Notes: generated by a model not told the origin, from the letters alone. A stretch of 64,000 nt of DNA from Atopsyche davidsoni (GCA_022113835.1 JAILWY010000029.1:1436001-1500000); one strand, 5' to 3'; counted from the stretch's first letter, positions 1-11,572 are shown. Made by a program: numbers and translations.

Positions 1-204
1 ATTTATTTAATGTTTTCTTGCATTTAAAATTTAATTTTAAATTAATTTTAAATAAGCTTAAAAATATATACGTAACGTTGAGTAAGCAAAATTTTTTTTT
101 TGTGTTTTATTTTTTTAGGGCCTGTAGATGCAACAAGGAAATGCATTTTATGCATATAGATAATGCACGTTAGTCACTAACGGTAATGTTTTTAAAAATA
201 CCTT

Positions 205-300
205 CTTCCGCCTGGCCCCGACCAATGGCGGGCCTCCTGGCTGCAAGATGGCGGCTCGCTCGCTTCATCTGGCTCCGTCTCCCATCGGCGCTCACATCTT
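205..300. promoter_or_regulatory. GC island with YY1-like site
   Basis: AAGATGGCGGC at 245-255 within a ~60% GC patch. The 25-codon frame from ATG 228 is unlikely to be coding. Confidence 0.35.
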
Positions 301-714
301 AACTGCTTTTAATGCAGGCTGATATTTAAATAATTTTGATTTATTATAAATATATATAAAAACTATCATTTTAATAATAATAAAAACTAGTATTAATTGC
401 AATTCAATAATTGAAAATCACATTTTTTATACGTCTGATTTTAAATATATTTTATTGCGTCTCGTCTGTAAATATTCACAATCACTCGCATCAAACTCTT
501 TTGCATATAAAAAAATACAGTAACATTTTTACAAATACGGCTGGTTTGTTAAAAATTTGCAATAAAAAAAAAACACAAATGTTATTTTAGCGTAAATAAA
601 AAAACTTTAAACAAAAAATGTTATTTAAAAGTATTTGTCACATTATTTGAAGTTTGTTTTAATTTTGCGTTGTTTTTTTTTTCGTTCGCAAAAGTCACTT
701 TTTTCAAAATTTGG
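301..714. other. AT-rich, nothing seen
   Basis: No frame, repeat or motif I can support. Confidence 0.6.
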
Positions 715-950
715 GCACCGAAACACACAGAAGCCTCGCAAGCCGGCGGCGCGAGTAGCCGCCCCGTGGACCGGAAGCGCCGTGGCTCGAGCGCTCGCCT
801 TCCAAATTCGAATTCGGCGGCGGTTCCGGTAAGCGCGGGTCTGCGCGGCGCCCGATTTTCATAGAAACTAACGCGGGACGCGCACCGCTGCGGCCACTGC
901 GCGCGGAGGAGTGAATTTGCCGGTCATATGTAGATGCCGCAGGGCTGTGC
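715..950. other. GC island with consensus splice donor
   Basis: ~65% GC. GTTCCG/GTAAGC at 831 is a strong donor, so this may be a first exon; frames on both strands (635-832 +, 704-973 -) are unrecognised. Confidence 0.3.
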
Positions 951-954
951 GCCG

Positions 955-2150
955 CGCTATTCGCGATTCGCAATTCGCTATTCGCGAGTCGCTATTCGAT
1001 TTTGCGATCCAAAATCTGCAATTCGATATTCGCTATTCACAATGCCCGATTCGCTATTCGAGATTCGCTATGTGCTTTTCACCATTCGCGATTCATTTAT
1101 GGGATCCAAAATCTGCAATCCGATATTCGCTATTCACAATGCCCGCTTCGCTATTCGAGATTCGCAATGTGCTTTCCGCGGGTTGCTATTCGATTTTGCG
1201 ATCCAAAATCTGCAATCCGATATTCGCTATTTACAATGCCCGCTTCGCTATTTGAGATTCGCAATGTGCTTTTCGTCATTCGCGATTCGTTTATGCGATC
1301 CAATAACTGCAATTCTCGATTCGCTATTTGCGAGTCGCTATTCGATTTTGCGATCCAAAATCTGCTATCCGATATTCGCTATTAACAATGCCCGATTCGC
1401 TATTCGCGATTCGTTTATGCGATCCAATATCTGCAATTCTCGATTCGCTATTCGTGAGTCGCTATTCGATTTTGCAATCCAAAATCTGCAATTCGATATT
1501 CGCTATTCACAATGCGCGATTCGCTATTCGAGATGTGCTTTTCGCCATTCGCGATTCATTTATGCGATCCAATATCTGCAATTCACGATACGCTATTCGG
1601 GATTCGCAATATATTCGCGATATTCGCTAGTTACAATGCGTGATTCGGTATTCGGGATTCTCAATGTGTAATTTGCAATTCACTTTTTGCGATCCAAAAT
1701 CTGCAACCCGATATTCGCTATTCACAATGCGCGATTCGCTATTCGGGATTAGCAATCTGCAGTTCGTCATTCGCGATCCGCTTTTTGCGATCCAAAATCT
1801 GCAATCCGATATTCCCTATTCAGAATGCGCGATTCGCTTTTTTCGACCCAAAATCAGCAATTCGATAATAGCTATTCACAATGCGTGATTCGCTATTGGA
1901 GATTAGCAATGTGCTTTTTGCAATCCACCTTTTGCGATCCAAAATCTGCAGTTTGTTTATTCACGATCCGAAATCTTCAATCCGATATTTCATATTCAGA
2001 TTGCATGATGCACTATTCGAGATTCGCAAAGTGCAATTCGCTATTCGCTATTCACGATGCGCGATTCGGAATGTGCTTTTCACCATTCACGATTCGTTTT
2101 TTGGGATCCAAAATCTGCAATTCGTTATTTGCTATTCACGTGGGTTAGAC
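955..2150. repeat. Satellite-like array, ~97-bp higher-order unit
   Basis: Built from degenerate ATTCGCTATTCG-type subrepeats. The landmark GATCCAAAATCTGCAA recurs at about 1006, 1102, 1200, 1297 (TAACTGCAA variant), 1360, 1419, 1476, 1565, 1689, 1787, 1936 and 2104. The first intervals are 96-98 bp and later ones are irregular by deletion. Open frames of up to 245 codons exist on the + strand in all three phases, only because the unit lacks forward stops. Not protein-coding in my judgement. Confidence 0.92.
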
Positions 2151-2321
2151 TCGATAATATGCCGGAGACATATCAAATCAAAACCAATACTGCCTCTTAA
2201 AGCCTTGCTGTATCAATTCAAATTAAGTAGCATGCTTAAAAATTACAAATTCTATCTAACAGACTATAGAAGTCTGCAAAAAAATAAATTTCGCTAATAA
2301 AAAAAAAGTAGAATGTTTTAA

Positions 2322-3012
2322 ATAAAAATACTTGAGTGATTTTTTCACATATTAATTTTGGCGGCTGGCGAAACCGTTCACCAATAAAAATGTGAAAAAA
2401 TTACTCAAGTATTTTTTTAAAAATATTAAAATGGAATTCCACCATGTGCTTTCGGTCAAAAATATTGAATTTCTAAATAAATTTAATTTTATTAATAAAT
2501 ATGGGGGTTGGCGAAACCGGTCACCAATAAAAATGTGAAAAAATTACTCAAATTTTTTTTTTTAAATATTAAAATGGAATTCCACCAAGTACTCTCTGTC
2601 AAGAAATATTGAATTTCTAAATAAAATTAAGTGTGGGGGTTGGCAAAACCGGTCACCAATAAAAATTATTTTAATAGGTATTTTTATTCAAAATATTAAA
2701 ATGGAAATTCCACCAAGTACTCTCTGTCAAAAAATATTGAATTTATAAATAAAATTTAATGTGGGGGTTGGCGAAACCGGTCACCAATAAAAATTATTTT
2801 GATACGTATTTTTATTCAAAATATCAAAATGGAATTCCACCAAGTACTCTCTGTCAAAAAATATTGAATTTATAAATAAAATTTAATGTGGGGGTTGGCG
2901 AAACCGGTCACCAATAAAAATTATTTTGATACGTATTTTTATTCAAAATATCAAAATGGAATTCCACCAAGTACTCTCTGTCAAAAATATTGAATTTCTT
3001 AAAAAAAATTAT
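2322..3012. repeat. Tandem array of hairpin repeat family B, five units
   Basis: Units start at a GGCGAAACCGGTCACCAATAA core at 2368, 2511, 2643, 2771 and 2898 (spacings 143, 132, 128, 127 bp). Each is followed by AAAATGGAATTCCACCAAGT. The first unit is flanked by 26-bp inverted arms (2323-2350 and 2390-2417). Later units lost the arms and are more alike, so they look like a more recent expansion. Confidence 0.88.
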
Positions 3013-3027
3013 TTTTAATAATTAAAC

Positions 3028-3252
3028 GTGGGATTTGTTTTCATAGTGCTGTGGCAACCCTGTCAGGCGACCGGCCGCGCATTTCTAGCCTATGAGCGGG
3101 TCACCACAGCCCTAGAAGGCGGGGTGGCGCTCACGGTCACGACCGGCCGCGTCACTCGGGTCACGATGCACGACCGCCACAGCACTAGCGTCTCGGACAT
3201 TTTTATTCACACTTCCTACACACTCCAGACAATCTCAACCGAACCGCAATAG
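3028..3252 (+). other. GC island with open frame and GGTCAC motifs
   Basis: Starts abruptly at the end of the family B array. Three GGTCAC hexamers (about 3099, 3136, 3169) resemble nuclear-receptor half sites. A 74-codon frame spans the island; no family recognised. Confidence 0.3.
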
Positions 3253-3522
3253 AAAAAAAAAAAAAAAAACCTAGGTTACGATAATGTTACACCATATCGT
3301 GACTCTATGAATACGACAAAATAAATATAATTTTATTTTAAATAATTAAAAAAAAAACCCCACTCTCTTCATTTATCAGCTCATATCAATCATACCCAAA
3401 CAAATAATTTAAAAAAAGCATCGTTTAATATGTAGTATTAAATATTTCTATATTTTTTTAAACAATATAAGCTTGTGTGCTTTATTCAGGTTATTCATAA
3501 TTGCTCTCTTTATGTGTTTCAG

Positions 3523-3576
3523 GTGTGTTTGACCTTGACAGCCACCTGAAGGGCACGGTGAATAATAAAAACAATG
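3523..3576 (+). CDS. Candidate microexon (54 nt, phase 1/1)
   Basis: Acceptor TATGTGTTTCAG, then VFDLDSHLKGTVNNKNN in the single sensible frame, with donors at 3558 (GTGAAT) or 3577 (GTAACA). The first 35 bp are sharply GC-richer than the flanks. Unrecognised. Confidence 0.25.
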
Positions 3577-3579
3577 GTA

Positions 3580-5526
3580 ACAAAGGTCTTAGTGTGCTTT
3601 ATTAACTTATGATCGTAAATAATAAATTTCAACGATATTTTTGAGTGAGTTACGAGCAGTAGACTTCGGTTATTGCTAAAAACGCTGGCGTCATTTATGC
3701 GCCATTTTTAAAATGACGTGACATTTTATTTCAGATTTGTTGTTAGTTTATCGATCTGAATATATTGATCATATTACAGTAATTTTTTTTTATTGTTATT
3801 TCTACTTTTACACGCCATTATGCTTGATTGTACATCCTTAAGAAGAGATTATAAATATACGAGTCCATTAATTATTTGTAAATACAATAATTATTTTTTA
3901 TGAATCCGCTACTCAATGTTTTAAGTATGCAAAATATTGAGCCATAAAGCTGTTATTTCTTCGTCGTTTCATTGATAATTTTTTTTACAATCAATTTTTA
4001 AATACTTTTTTTTTTGACCTGCATTCAGTTTATAAATATTTAAAGCAGGTAGCCATATATATTTATGTGATACAGGGTGATCATAGAATGCCATTTAGTA
4101 AACAGGGTGTTTTTTAAGATGATATACCACATATAGTGGCCGCAAAGCAAGCGTGCTCGCCACCGGAGCACGTGATGCTTATTACGCTCTACTCTTTAGC
4201 ATCGCCTTGTGCATGACATTACTGTAAACTGCTTGCCTGGGATTTTAATAATATATATGACGTAATAATAGATTTTTGATTTTAAAAAAAAATTTTTTTT
4301 TTTATAATATCCTATTAAAAAAAAAAAATTTAAAACTTAGTGTATATTATTTATGTTAAGTTTGGGTCTTTTTTATTATATTTTTAATCTTCTCAATTAA
4401 TGCTGTATTTTTTGTAGTAATTAATTATTAAATTGTCGGTGAAATAAAAAAGTATTTTTTTATAGGCTTAGAGTAATTCATTATAAGCTTACTTTGAATA
4501 AAAAATAACACAAATGAAATTCCTTGCACATCTTCATCATCATTATCATCGTCAACGAATTTATTATTACTATCGTATATGTGCAGTAATTACGCAATAG
4601 TGAAAAATTTAATCATCGTTGTAAATGTTTATTGAGATATGAAGAAAATTGTTTCAACAATGCAACTGTAACTGCATATAAACTAAATATTATATTAAAT
4701 TGCGTTATTATTTAAAAATATATTTTTTAATTATAAAAAGATGGCTCCAGCAACAGGACCAAGTCGTCGCATCCAAAAAGTTGCATAAAAATTATCGTTA
4801 CTGACTAATCGTAGAGCAACAAAAATTTTTAATATTAAATTGCTAGAAAGGCCAAAATGGCTGCCGCGGTGAAACCTCCGCCGGAACCCCTCACCAGCAA
4901 AGCCTTCACAGCCTGCACAGCCTCCACAGGCTGTATACAGCACACTGGCACAGAAGGCCTGCAAGTACAGTGCATTCTGCATAGAATGTAGCAAACTACA
5001 GGGAGACTACAAACCTACACCAGCAATAAATAATGTATTATGTATTAAAAAAATTTTTTTTGGTGTTGGACTGCGTTTTGGATCTTCGCGTGTTTCTGTG
5101 TCGGTACTAGTGACATTTCAAATAATATTTTTTATCATAGGGAGACACGAAAAAAATGCAAGACAGCAAGTAGAAACGGTCACAAAAACGAAATTTTATA
5201 AATTACTTTTTTGTACAATTTACGTATGCGGAATAATAAATACTAAAATCCACAATCCAAAAACAAGTCTAACAGGATACAACCTTTGTGGATTTAGGGT
5301 TGAAATATTGTTTTTTTTATTCTTTTTTACGTCTTTAAAAATTCAGCCTGCGAGTAACAGTCCCCATGAATTTTTTTTATAAAAATGGTAACTTGAAGCC
5401 ACTCCCCGAAAATAGCATATGTATATTTTAAACAAGTCTATGAATTATAGTATTATTTGTAAGATAGTGTGTAATGAAGTTCTTGAACGGTGAATTATAC
5501 TGTATTTAACTGATTTTTAATAAACT
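3580..5526. other. AT-rich non-coding
   Basis: Apart from the island at 4845, only a short palindrome CGTGCTC/GAGCACG around CACGTG (4152-4174), within a transposon-end-like ACAGGGTG context at 4072-4113, stands out. Confidence 0.5.
4845..4990. other. GC island with YY1-like start context
   Basis: AAAATGGCTGCCGCGG at 4854 followed by 43 open codons on + (MAAAVKPPPEPLTSKAFTAC...). The minus strand is open too (4731-4994). Small ORF or regulatory island. Confidence 0.25.
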
Positions 5527-5902
5527 ACGGATATGTTCCGGAAAAAATCGCGTTAAGTGAAATTCGCGTATATCAAGGTTTACGATGAAACACACGTACA
5601 TAGTCAAAACTTAATACAAAAAAATACGAATCATTTGAATCAATCACTTTATGCAGTATTACATGTTATTTTTACTGAAAAATACATCTATTGTCTTTTG
5701 GGCAGCGTTTCATTTACGTTCTTGTAAAATACGTTCATAACACCCAACGCTATTTTCAATTGTTAAGAGAAGCCAATGACTACATTTATGTTCATACACA
5801 TTCACAAAATAAAAAATTCGCGTAATAATGCGAGGCATTTTAACGCGAAATTAGAAATACGCGTTATAGTAAAACCGGATCGCGTAAAGCGGGGTATTAC
5901 TG
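5527..5902 (-). mobile_element. pogo/Tigger-like MITE, copy 1 (one end lost)
   Basis: The right end is the inverse of CAGTAATACCCCGCTTTACGCG and is followed by TA (5903-5904). The interior is rich in GCG/CGC with AT-rich centre and matches copy 2 (6326-6747) in reverse along nearly its whole length. The distal ~22 bp of terminal repeat is missing at 5527. No coding capacity. Confidence 0.6.
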
Positions 5903-6094
5903 TATAAGCGTCCTTTCTCATATGCATATGTACGCTTATTAAACAATATTATTGATAATACGTCTTACGACTTTTTAACAACACGGTGAGCGTTTCGCAG
6001 GTGTTTTGGCTTGCTTGTTAGGTTAGGTCAGGTTGAAAAATATTTTTATTAATATTAATATTAGTAATTATTTAAAATGAAATAATTTCGTGAC

Positions 6095-6325
6095 GGTTCA
6101 GCGAGTTCGGGGTCACCGTGTAGTCACCACTACAGGCGCGGGCTCGGGCGGGGTTGCCATGGCAACTGGTGCACATTCGCACCTCCACACTGGCACTCGG
6201 CGACCAGGCCCGCCTAGAGTGCATGCATACGTAATCCAGAAACAAATGCAATCGCATTTGATGCAACGTGCAGCTTCCCAACCTTTTTTCGCCGCTCTCC
6301 TCCATCCCGGACCGCCCGACCGCCT
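6095..6325. promoter_or_regulatory. GC island with perfect X-box
   Basis: The spacer between the two Tigger-like MITEs. It contains GTTGCCATGGCAAC (6153-6166), an exact palindromic RFX X-box. No gene start is recognised beside it. Confidence 0.4.
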
Positions 6326-6747
6326 CAGTAATACCCCGCTTTACGCGACCCCGTTATGCGCCGTTTCACTATAACGCGAACTCCGAATTTCGCGTTAAAA
6401 TGCCTCGCATTACGCGATTTTTTTATTTTAAGTATGTGTATGAACATAATGTAGTCTTTGACTTCTCTTAACAATTAAAAACAGCGTTGGTTGTTATGAA
6501 CGTATTTCACAAGAACGCAAAAGAAACGCTTCCCAAAAGGCAATATATGCTTTTTTTCAGTAAAAATAACATGTAATACTGCATAAAGTGTTCTTAGAAT
6601 TATAGTAATCAATTCAAATGATTAGTATTTTTTTTTATTAAGTTTTGACTATGTATGTGTGCTTAATCGTAAACCCCGATATACGTGAATTTCATTTAAC
6701 GCGATTTTTTCCGGAACGTATCCCTCGCGTAAAGCGGGGAATTATTG
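6326..6747 (+). mobile_element. pogo/Tigger-like MITE, copy 2 (both ends)
   Basis: Terminal inverted repeats CAGTAATACCCCGCTTTACG (left) and CAATAATTCCCCGCTTTACG (inverted right), 422 bp. With copy 1 it forms a ~380-bp inverted repeat around a 423-bp spacer (5903-6325). Superfamily is inferred from the terminal sequence and the TA beside copy 1; no transposase is present. Confidence 0.6.
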
Positions 6748-6749
6748 TT

Positions 6750-7890
6750 TAATATATGTATTTTTTTATACTGAAGTTTTGCATGAAATTTTAAACGAGA
6801 ATAAACATTATATATATATATATATATATAATTATTAAATTATAAAAAAGTCAGATTCGTTATAATTTTTTGCAAATATTTGAAAGGTATATCAATTGTA
6901 GAGAATTTTTCTTGTATTGTATGATACGTGTAGTAGATTTGTTTGCATATGAATATTTGTATATAAAATACAGTTTATATATATTTTAAATTTTATATAA
7001 AAGTGTCTAGATAACCTGAAAAAAGAGTCAAGCACACCCTTTTTTTTAATAGTATATAAAGCTGTAATAATAAAAACGAGTTATTTTTATGCTGAAGTAT
7101 ACGGAGACGATTCACTTTTAATTATTTTTATTTGGACGTAAATTTCGTCAAATATCACGAATCATTATAAAATATACAAATAATAGCTTTTGTGGGTGCA
7201 TTTAAACGTAATCAAAGTTTGAGAACCCCTGGACTCACAAACACATCCGCGCTCACCAACACACGGACGCGAAATTAATGCAAATTAAATGCTAATGTGT
7301 ATTTTCATTTGTTAATAAATAGAATTTTGAATTCAAAATGGCCGATAATGTAAATTCGCTAACTTAATACAATCGTATTAATAATTGCATAAAATATAAT
7401 TAGTACTTTAATATAAAATTACTGTGCGCATGCATTTTTGAATATTGTATTTAAAATATTTTTAAATACATTCCGGGTTTATTTATAATGTTAGATTAAT
7501 TATATATTTAAATGCTTATTATTTTTGGTATATTAAGTTATACAATGTTTAGGGTTACGGGATATATTTAAAATAAATTACGGTTGATCTATAGGTATTT
7601 TTTTATAATTTTTTAACATCATTTAAGTAAGGTTAGTTTAAGATTTTATTCATACGTTATTTTACAGTTAATTGATTGATATTTGTACTTTATTACTGAT
7701 TCATTATTTTATATATTTTTATATTTTCTAACACCGGTTATTTAAATAAACTGTACATCTAAGTGTGTGGGTATATACTATAGGTTATTTATCAGCATTA
7801 CGAGCATAAATCTGTCTATATATTTGAAATACAGGGTTTTCTAATGCTACGGATGGCGTGTTTGTACATGGTCCCGAGTAACGTAGCACG
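6750..7890. other. AT-rich non-coding
   Basis: (TA)n at 6811. AGTTTGAGAACCCCTGG at about 7216 looks like a lone hAT (Charlie-like) terminus with no partner identified. Otherwise nothing seen. Confidence 0.5.
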
Positions 7891-7894
7891 CTGT

Positions 7895-7965
7895 ATACCG
7901 GTTTGGCTTAGTGGATAAACCCGTTGACTCTTAACCCAAAGACCGAAGATTTGACTCTTTGTATT
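7895..7965 (+). repeat. tRNA-like SINE fragments (here; also 15286-15345, 23100-23165, 50522-50585)
   Basis: TTGGCTTAGTGGATAAACC then GAAGATTTGACTC give degenerate A and B boxes. Three similar relics on the + strand share the form GTGGYTARNNC...TTGACTCTTNACC. None folds into a cloverleaf. Confidence 0.4.
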
Positions 7966-8267
7966 ATCATTCGCAAATCTACTTAAAAAATCACGTCTTC
8001 AAACGTATTTATAATATTTATATTTTACATATCATAAAATGCTGAGAATATTGTTATGACTATTTTTATGGTTAAGTCTAAGTAGATAATATAAAACGTA
8101 TAGCTGGTTATAATGGAATAGCCTTGCCAATCCAAAGGAGCCCCAATCAGTTAAAAGCATCCCTATAAATGTTATCTTACAATGCAATGTTTGGGTCTCC
8201 ATTTTGGCAAGTGAATCCCAAATTAAAGCATGATTTAGTGTCTTGGGTGTTGATCTATACCGCAGGT

Positions 8268-8912
8268 TCCCAAAGTGGTCAATATTGACCCCCAGGGTTC
8301 GATTTTGGCCTACAAGGGGTTGATGACAGCGAAAAATTAAATTGGGGGTCCATGAACTGTAAATGGGGGTCTACAAGAGTGGATCCCATTTAAGCAGGTC
8401 ATCACCAAAATACTACAGTAGATTATCAATCCATATGGTTACATTGAAGAATCTGAAGTCATTCTACAAGAAGAACTGATCGGAATAAGCACTAATGAAG
8501 AACTGAAGGTGCAGTTTAGAAAAAGATATCAGCAATTTTGGCTTCAGAGAGACATGTCTGCTATTTATCCTGCATTATGGACTATCGCAAGAAGGTTTTT
8601 AATTAGATTTTCCATCTTCATATCTCGTGGAAAGAGGTTTCAGCGCGGGTACCAATCTTCTTACAAAAAAAGAAATATATAGGAAACCACTGGGCGAGGA
8701 GATTTAAGGTTAAATCTGATTACACGTATTTTTAGTTTTAAATCCACTGTGAAGTGAACACTACGAAAGTGAGTTGTTCTATATATCAGATGTCAATAAT
8801 ATGTTTGACGTTGATGAATTTTTAATCATTTAATATAAGCAAGGCAGTGGTCTACGAAGAACAGAAAAAATCGACAAAAAACTTAGGGAACCTATGATCT
8901 ATGAAGATGGAG
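8268..8912 (+). mobile_element. hAT-type element relic
   Basis: Left end AGGTTCCCAAAGTGG and right end TTAGGGAACCTATG are inverted matches. ATCTAT occurs just outside both ends, possibly part of an 8-bp target duplication. The interior encodes a broken transposase C-terminus. Sister copies lie at 36663-37125 (inverted, rearranged) and around 46290-47290. Confidence 0.7.
8425..8735 (+). pseudogene. hAT transposase C-terminal fragment, frameshifted
   Basis: Reads INPYGYIEESEVILQEEL..., then VQFRKRYQQFWLQRDMSAIYP and a decayed stretch equivalent to FLIAFPSSYLVERGFSAGTNLLTKK, the C-terminal dimerisation region of ZBED/SCAND3-like hAT transposases. At least one frameshift and several substitutions (for example GKRFQRG where the family has VERGFSA). 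Confidence 0.7.
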
Positions 8913-8925
8913 CAAAATTTCTTAA

Positions 8926-9411
8926 GGGTCTAGGTCCCATAATAGAGTTTTTTTGATCATTTTCTAGTCCGTTTTGCAAAAAATCGACTGCGCAAAGTTT
9001 GATACACCCCTTCTTCTGAACAGAATATATTTTTATTTCTTATAATTTACTATTAATATGATAAATATGTGTTTTTCCGATTGAAGTGTAGGAATTTGGA
9101 GATTCGTCATGTCCCTTTTCCAAGAGGCCTAAACATTTAAACGTCTTTTTTTCAATTGGAATTAAAAGATTAAATATAAACCATGTGCGGTGTATTATTT
9201 TAAAAATTTAAAAAAAAAAATCTTAAAACAAACTTTTGTTTTGAAAAGTCGTCATTTTATCCAATTTTTCAACATCTTCACGATTTTATTTTACCCTGAA
9301 AATGAGCGTTAATTAAACAATAAAAAATATGTAAATATAATTTATAGTTTTTTCAATGCTGTGTAAAAAAATCTACTTTCGATCTAGAAAAATAAAGTGA
9401 CAATTAAATTA
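8926..9411 (-). mobile_element. TTAA-family MITE, inverted copy
   Basis: Preceded by TTAA (8922-8925) and the family terminus GGGTCTAGGTCCCATA, then the family interior in reverse. It breaks off at 9411 where a different, palindrome-ended element begins. A short forward family fragment resumes at 9956-10036 and a longer one at 10645-11180, so this is a rearranged cluster. Confidence 0.6.
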
Positions 9412-9952
9412 CTTCTGGTGTCCGGTTTGACACCAGAGGCAATTAAAAGGCTGGAAGCAACTGCCTTAATAGTTGCTGCACGAGGCACACAACGTAATTA
9501 TTAAATAAAAACCATCGCAGGTGGTGAATAAAAATATTATTTACGCCATTTTTCTCGTGTGCCAAGATGCGCCGGTCGCGGTGCAATGCATTTAGTGAGA
9601 CAGCATTTTTAATTAGGCGTGGGCTGTCTGAAAACACTGTGCGTGGGGGGGAGACATGCGAGTGCGAGAGGGACGGAGCTAGCGGTTAGAGCGAGAGGCG
9701 AATACTTATGCGGCGAGACCGTGTATATTTTTACTATGCAAACCAACGCCTGTAGTATTACCTAATATAATAAATAAATTTCATACATATATTAAAAACA
9801 CCGCGTTGTCTAGTTGTTATCACGCTTGCTTGCCTTCAGTGAGATTTTGCCTTCAGTGAGATCAGGCGTTGATTAGGCATTTGTTCGGTGAAAATCCATT
9901 TTTTGCTTCCAGCCTTTTAATTGCCTCTGGTGTCCAACCGGACACCAGAGGC
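9412..9952. mobile_element. 541-bp element with ~50-bp terminal inverted repeats that are themselves palindromic
   Basis: Left end 9412-9460 and right end 9903-9952 are near-perfect inverted copies. Each contains an inner palindrome (CTGGTGTCC...GGACACCAG) followed by CAATTAAAAGGCTGGAAGCAA. The interior carries a GC-rich, G-tract-bearing patch (9640-9725). A 64-codon minus frame (9443-9637) overlaps the terminal repeat and is probably not a gene. Solo versions of the palindrome lie at 24075-24113 and 31605-31635. Class unknown; a foldback-type DNA transposon is the best guess. Confidence 0.55.
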
Positions 9953-9955
9953 AGT

Positions 9956-10036
9956 CCATTACCTGGCGAAGTCGTGTCATTTAATTAATTTCATTGTCAC
10001 TTTATTTTTCTATGTCGAAAGTTGATTTTTTTACAG
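9956..10036 (+). mobile_element. TTAA-family fragment (left-end piece)
   Basis: About 80 bp matching the family left end (TACCTGGCGAAGTCGTGTC, then TCACTTTATTTTTCTA), directly after the palindrome-ended element. Confidence 0.55.
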
Positions 10037-10644
10037 AGAATTCTATACCTCATCTCAATGAATATATATTGGTCATGAGCCAGTCTTAATAATTTGGCTG
10101 TACTCCCGATTTTTAACCACTGGTGACAATTTCGCATCCACGTTAGTGTTCTCCTTCAATCAATCAATCAAGACAATCAGCTGCAGTATACTATATTTAT
10201 TATTTCGAAAAATATGACCGAAATACTCGTTTTTACTATCGTCAGGAGTTTCTGATCTCTTTGTGCATTCTGTGAAAGACTCGTTTGTGGTGTGATCAAT
10301 CGATGGTATTTTAAGGGTTTTCTTATAAAGCCACATGATAAACGACTTGATTTTTTGCATTGTAGGTTTTTTAAGTGTCTTAGTGTATCTTTTTAAATAT
10401 TTATGCAGCATTTATTTAATAACTCATTAAGAGCGGTGCTTTTACCCTAACTCCGTTTTACTTCACTATACATACATACTTCAAAATACATTTTTGTATT
10501 TTACTCGCAAAATAGGCACAAATTTAATACAATTAATTTTTAAAAAGTGACATTATGAGCATAAATATCTTTTTTAATAGATGTCAAGCCTTGTACAGCT
10601 TAAATCAGCCAAAAACGATTTTTAAACACCCCTGCTTCGTGTCC

Positions 10645-11180
10645 ATCTCCGGGCTGCCAGAAATAAAGGACCATTTTACCTGGCGAATCGTGTCATTTGA
10701 TTTATTTAATTTATACTTTATTATTCTATTGAGAGAATTGATTTTTTTACAGAGTATAGAAAAAACTATAAAGTATATTAAACTACTTTTTATTATTTAA
10801 ATAACGTCCATTTTCAGGATGAAAAAAATCATGAAGATGTTGAAAAATTGGATAAAATGACGACTTTTCAATACCGAAGTTTGTTAAAGATTTTTTTTTT
10901 TTTAATTTTTAAAATAATATATTGCACAGGGTTTATATTTAATCTTTTAATTCCAATTTAAAAAAAGACTTTTAAATGTTTAGGACTCTTGAAAAAGGGA
11001 CATGACGAATCTCCAAATTCCTACACTTCAATCGGAAAAACACATATTAATAGTAAATTTACAAGAAATAAAAAAATATTCTGTTCGGAAGAAGGGATGT
11101 ATCAAACTTTTTGCATTTAAATTTGTTTAATTGGTGCAGTCAATTTATCGTAAAACGGACTAGAGAATGATTTAATTTCT
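10645..11180 (+). mobile_element. TTAA-family MITE, degraded forward copy
   Basis: Matches the family from the TTTTACCTGGCGAATCGTGTC stretch to the GGTGCAGTCAATTTATCG stretch near the right end. The terminal GGGTCT repeat is lost, so exact borders are unclear. The 10555-10800 open frame spans the left junction and is not a gene. Confidence 0.6.
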
Positions 11181-11572
11181 TCACGTAGAGTTTTTTTTTT
11201 CAACCAAAAGACTTGGTCATCATCAGTTTTGTTATAAAAAGATATTTTAAATCTTATTCAAAGCAAACAAGTTTTTTAAGGTTTTTTAATTAACGCATAA
11301 TTCATACAATGCCGCAATTGCTCAAAAACGATTCCCAGTGGATGTAAGCTTCTGTTTTAATAGAGAGGTGTTATGTTTTTTTTAAGCACATTGATATTAA
11401 TATAATAATTAAACGCTGTTTAAGCCAAAGAAAAATAAAATACTATGAGAATTTATATTGCCATTATTTTAAACCAAAACTTTGTGATACTATAAAATAA
11501 ACTTAAACAGGCGTACTAACGTTTTTTTAGTACTTTCTGTTTACCGCAATCATTTATTCGATAAAATACCTA

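Noticed and set aside
934..1671. 245-codon open frame
   Set aside because: Falls in the ~97-bp array; equivalent frames are open in the other two phases and the peptide is a repeat of IRYSLFTMPDSLFEIR-like units.
9443..9637. 64-codon minus frame as a gene
   Set aside because: Starts in interior DNA and runs into the terminal inverted repeat of a mobile element; no domain seen.
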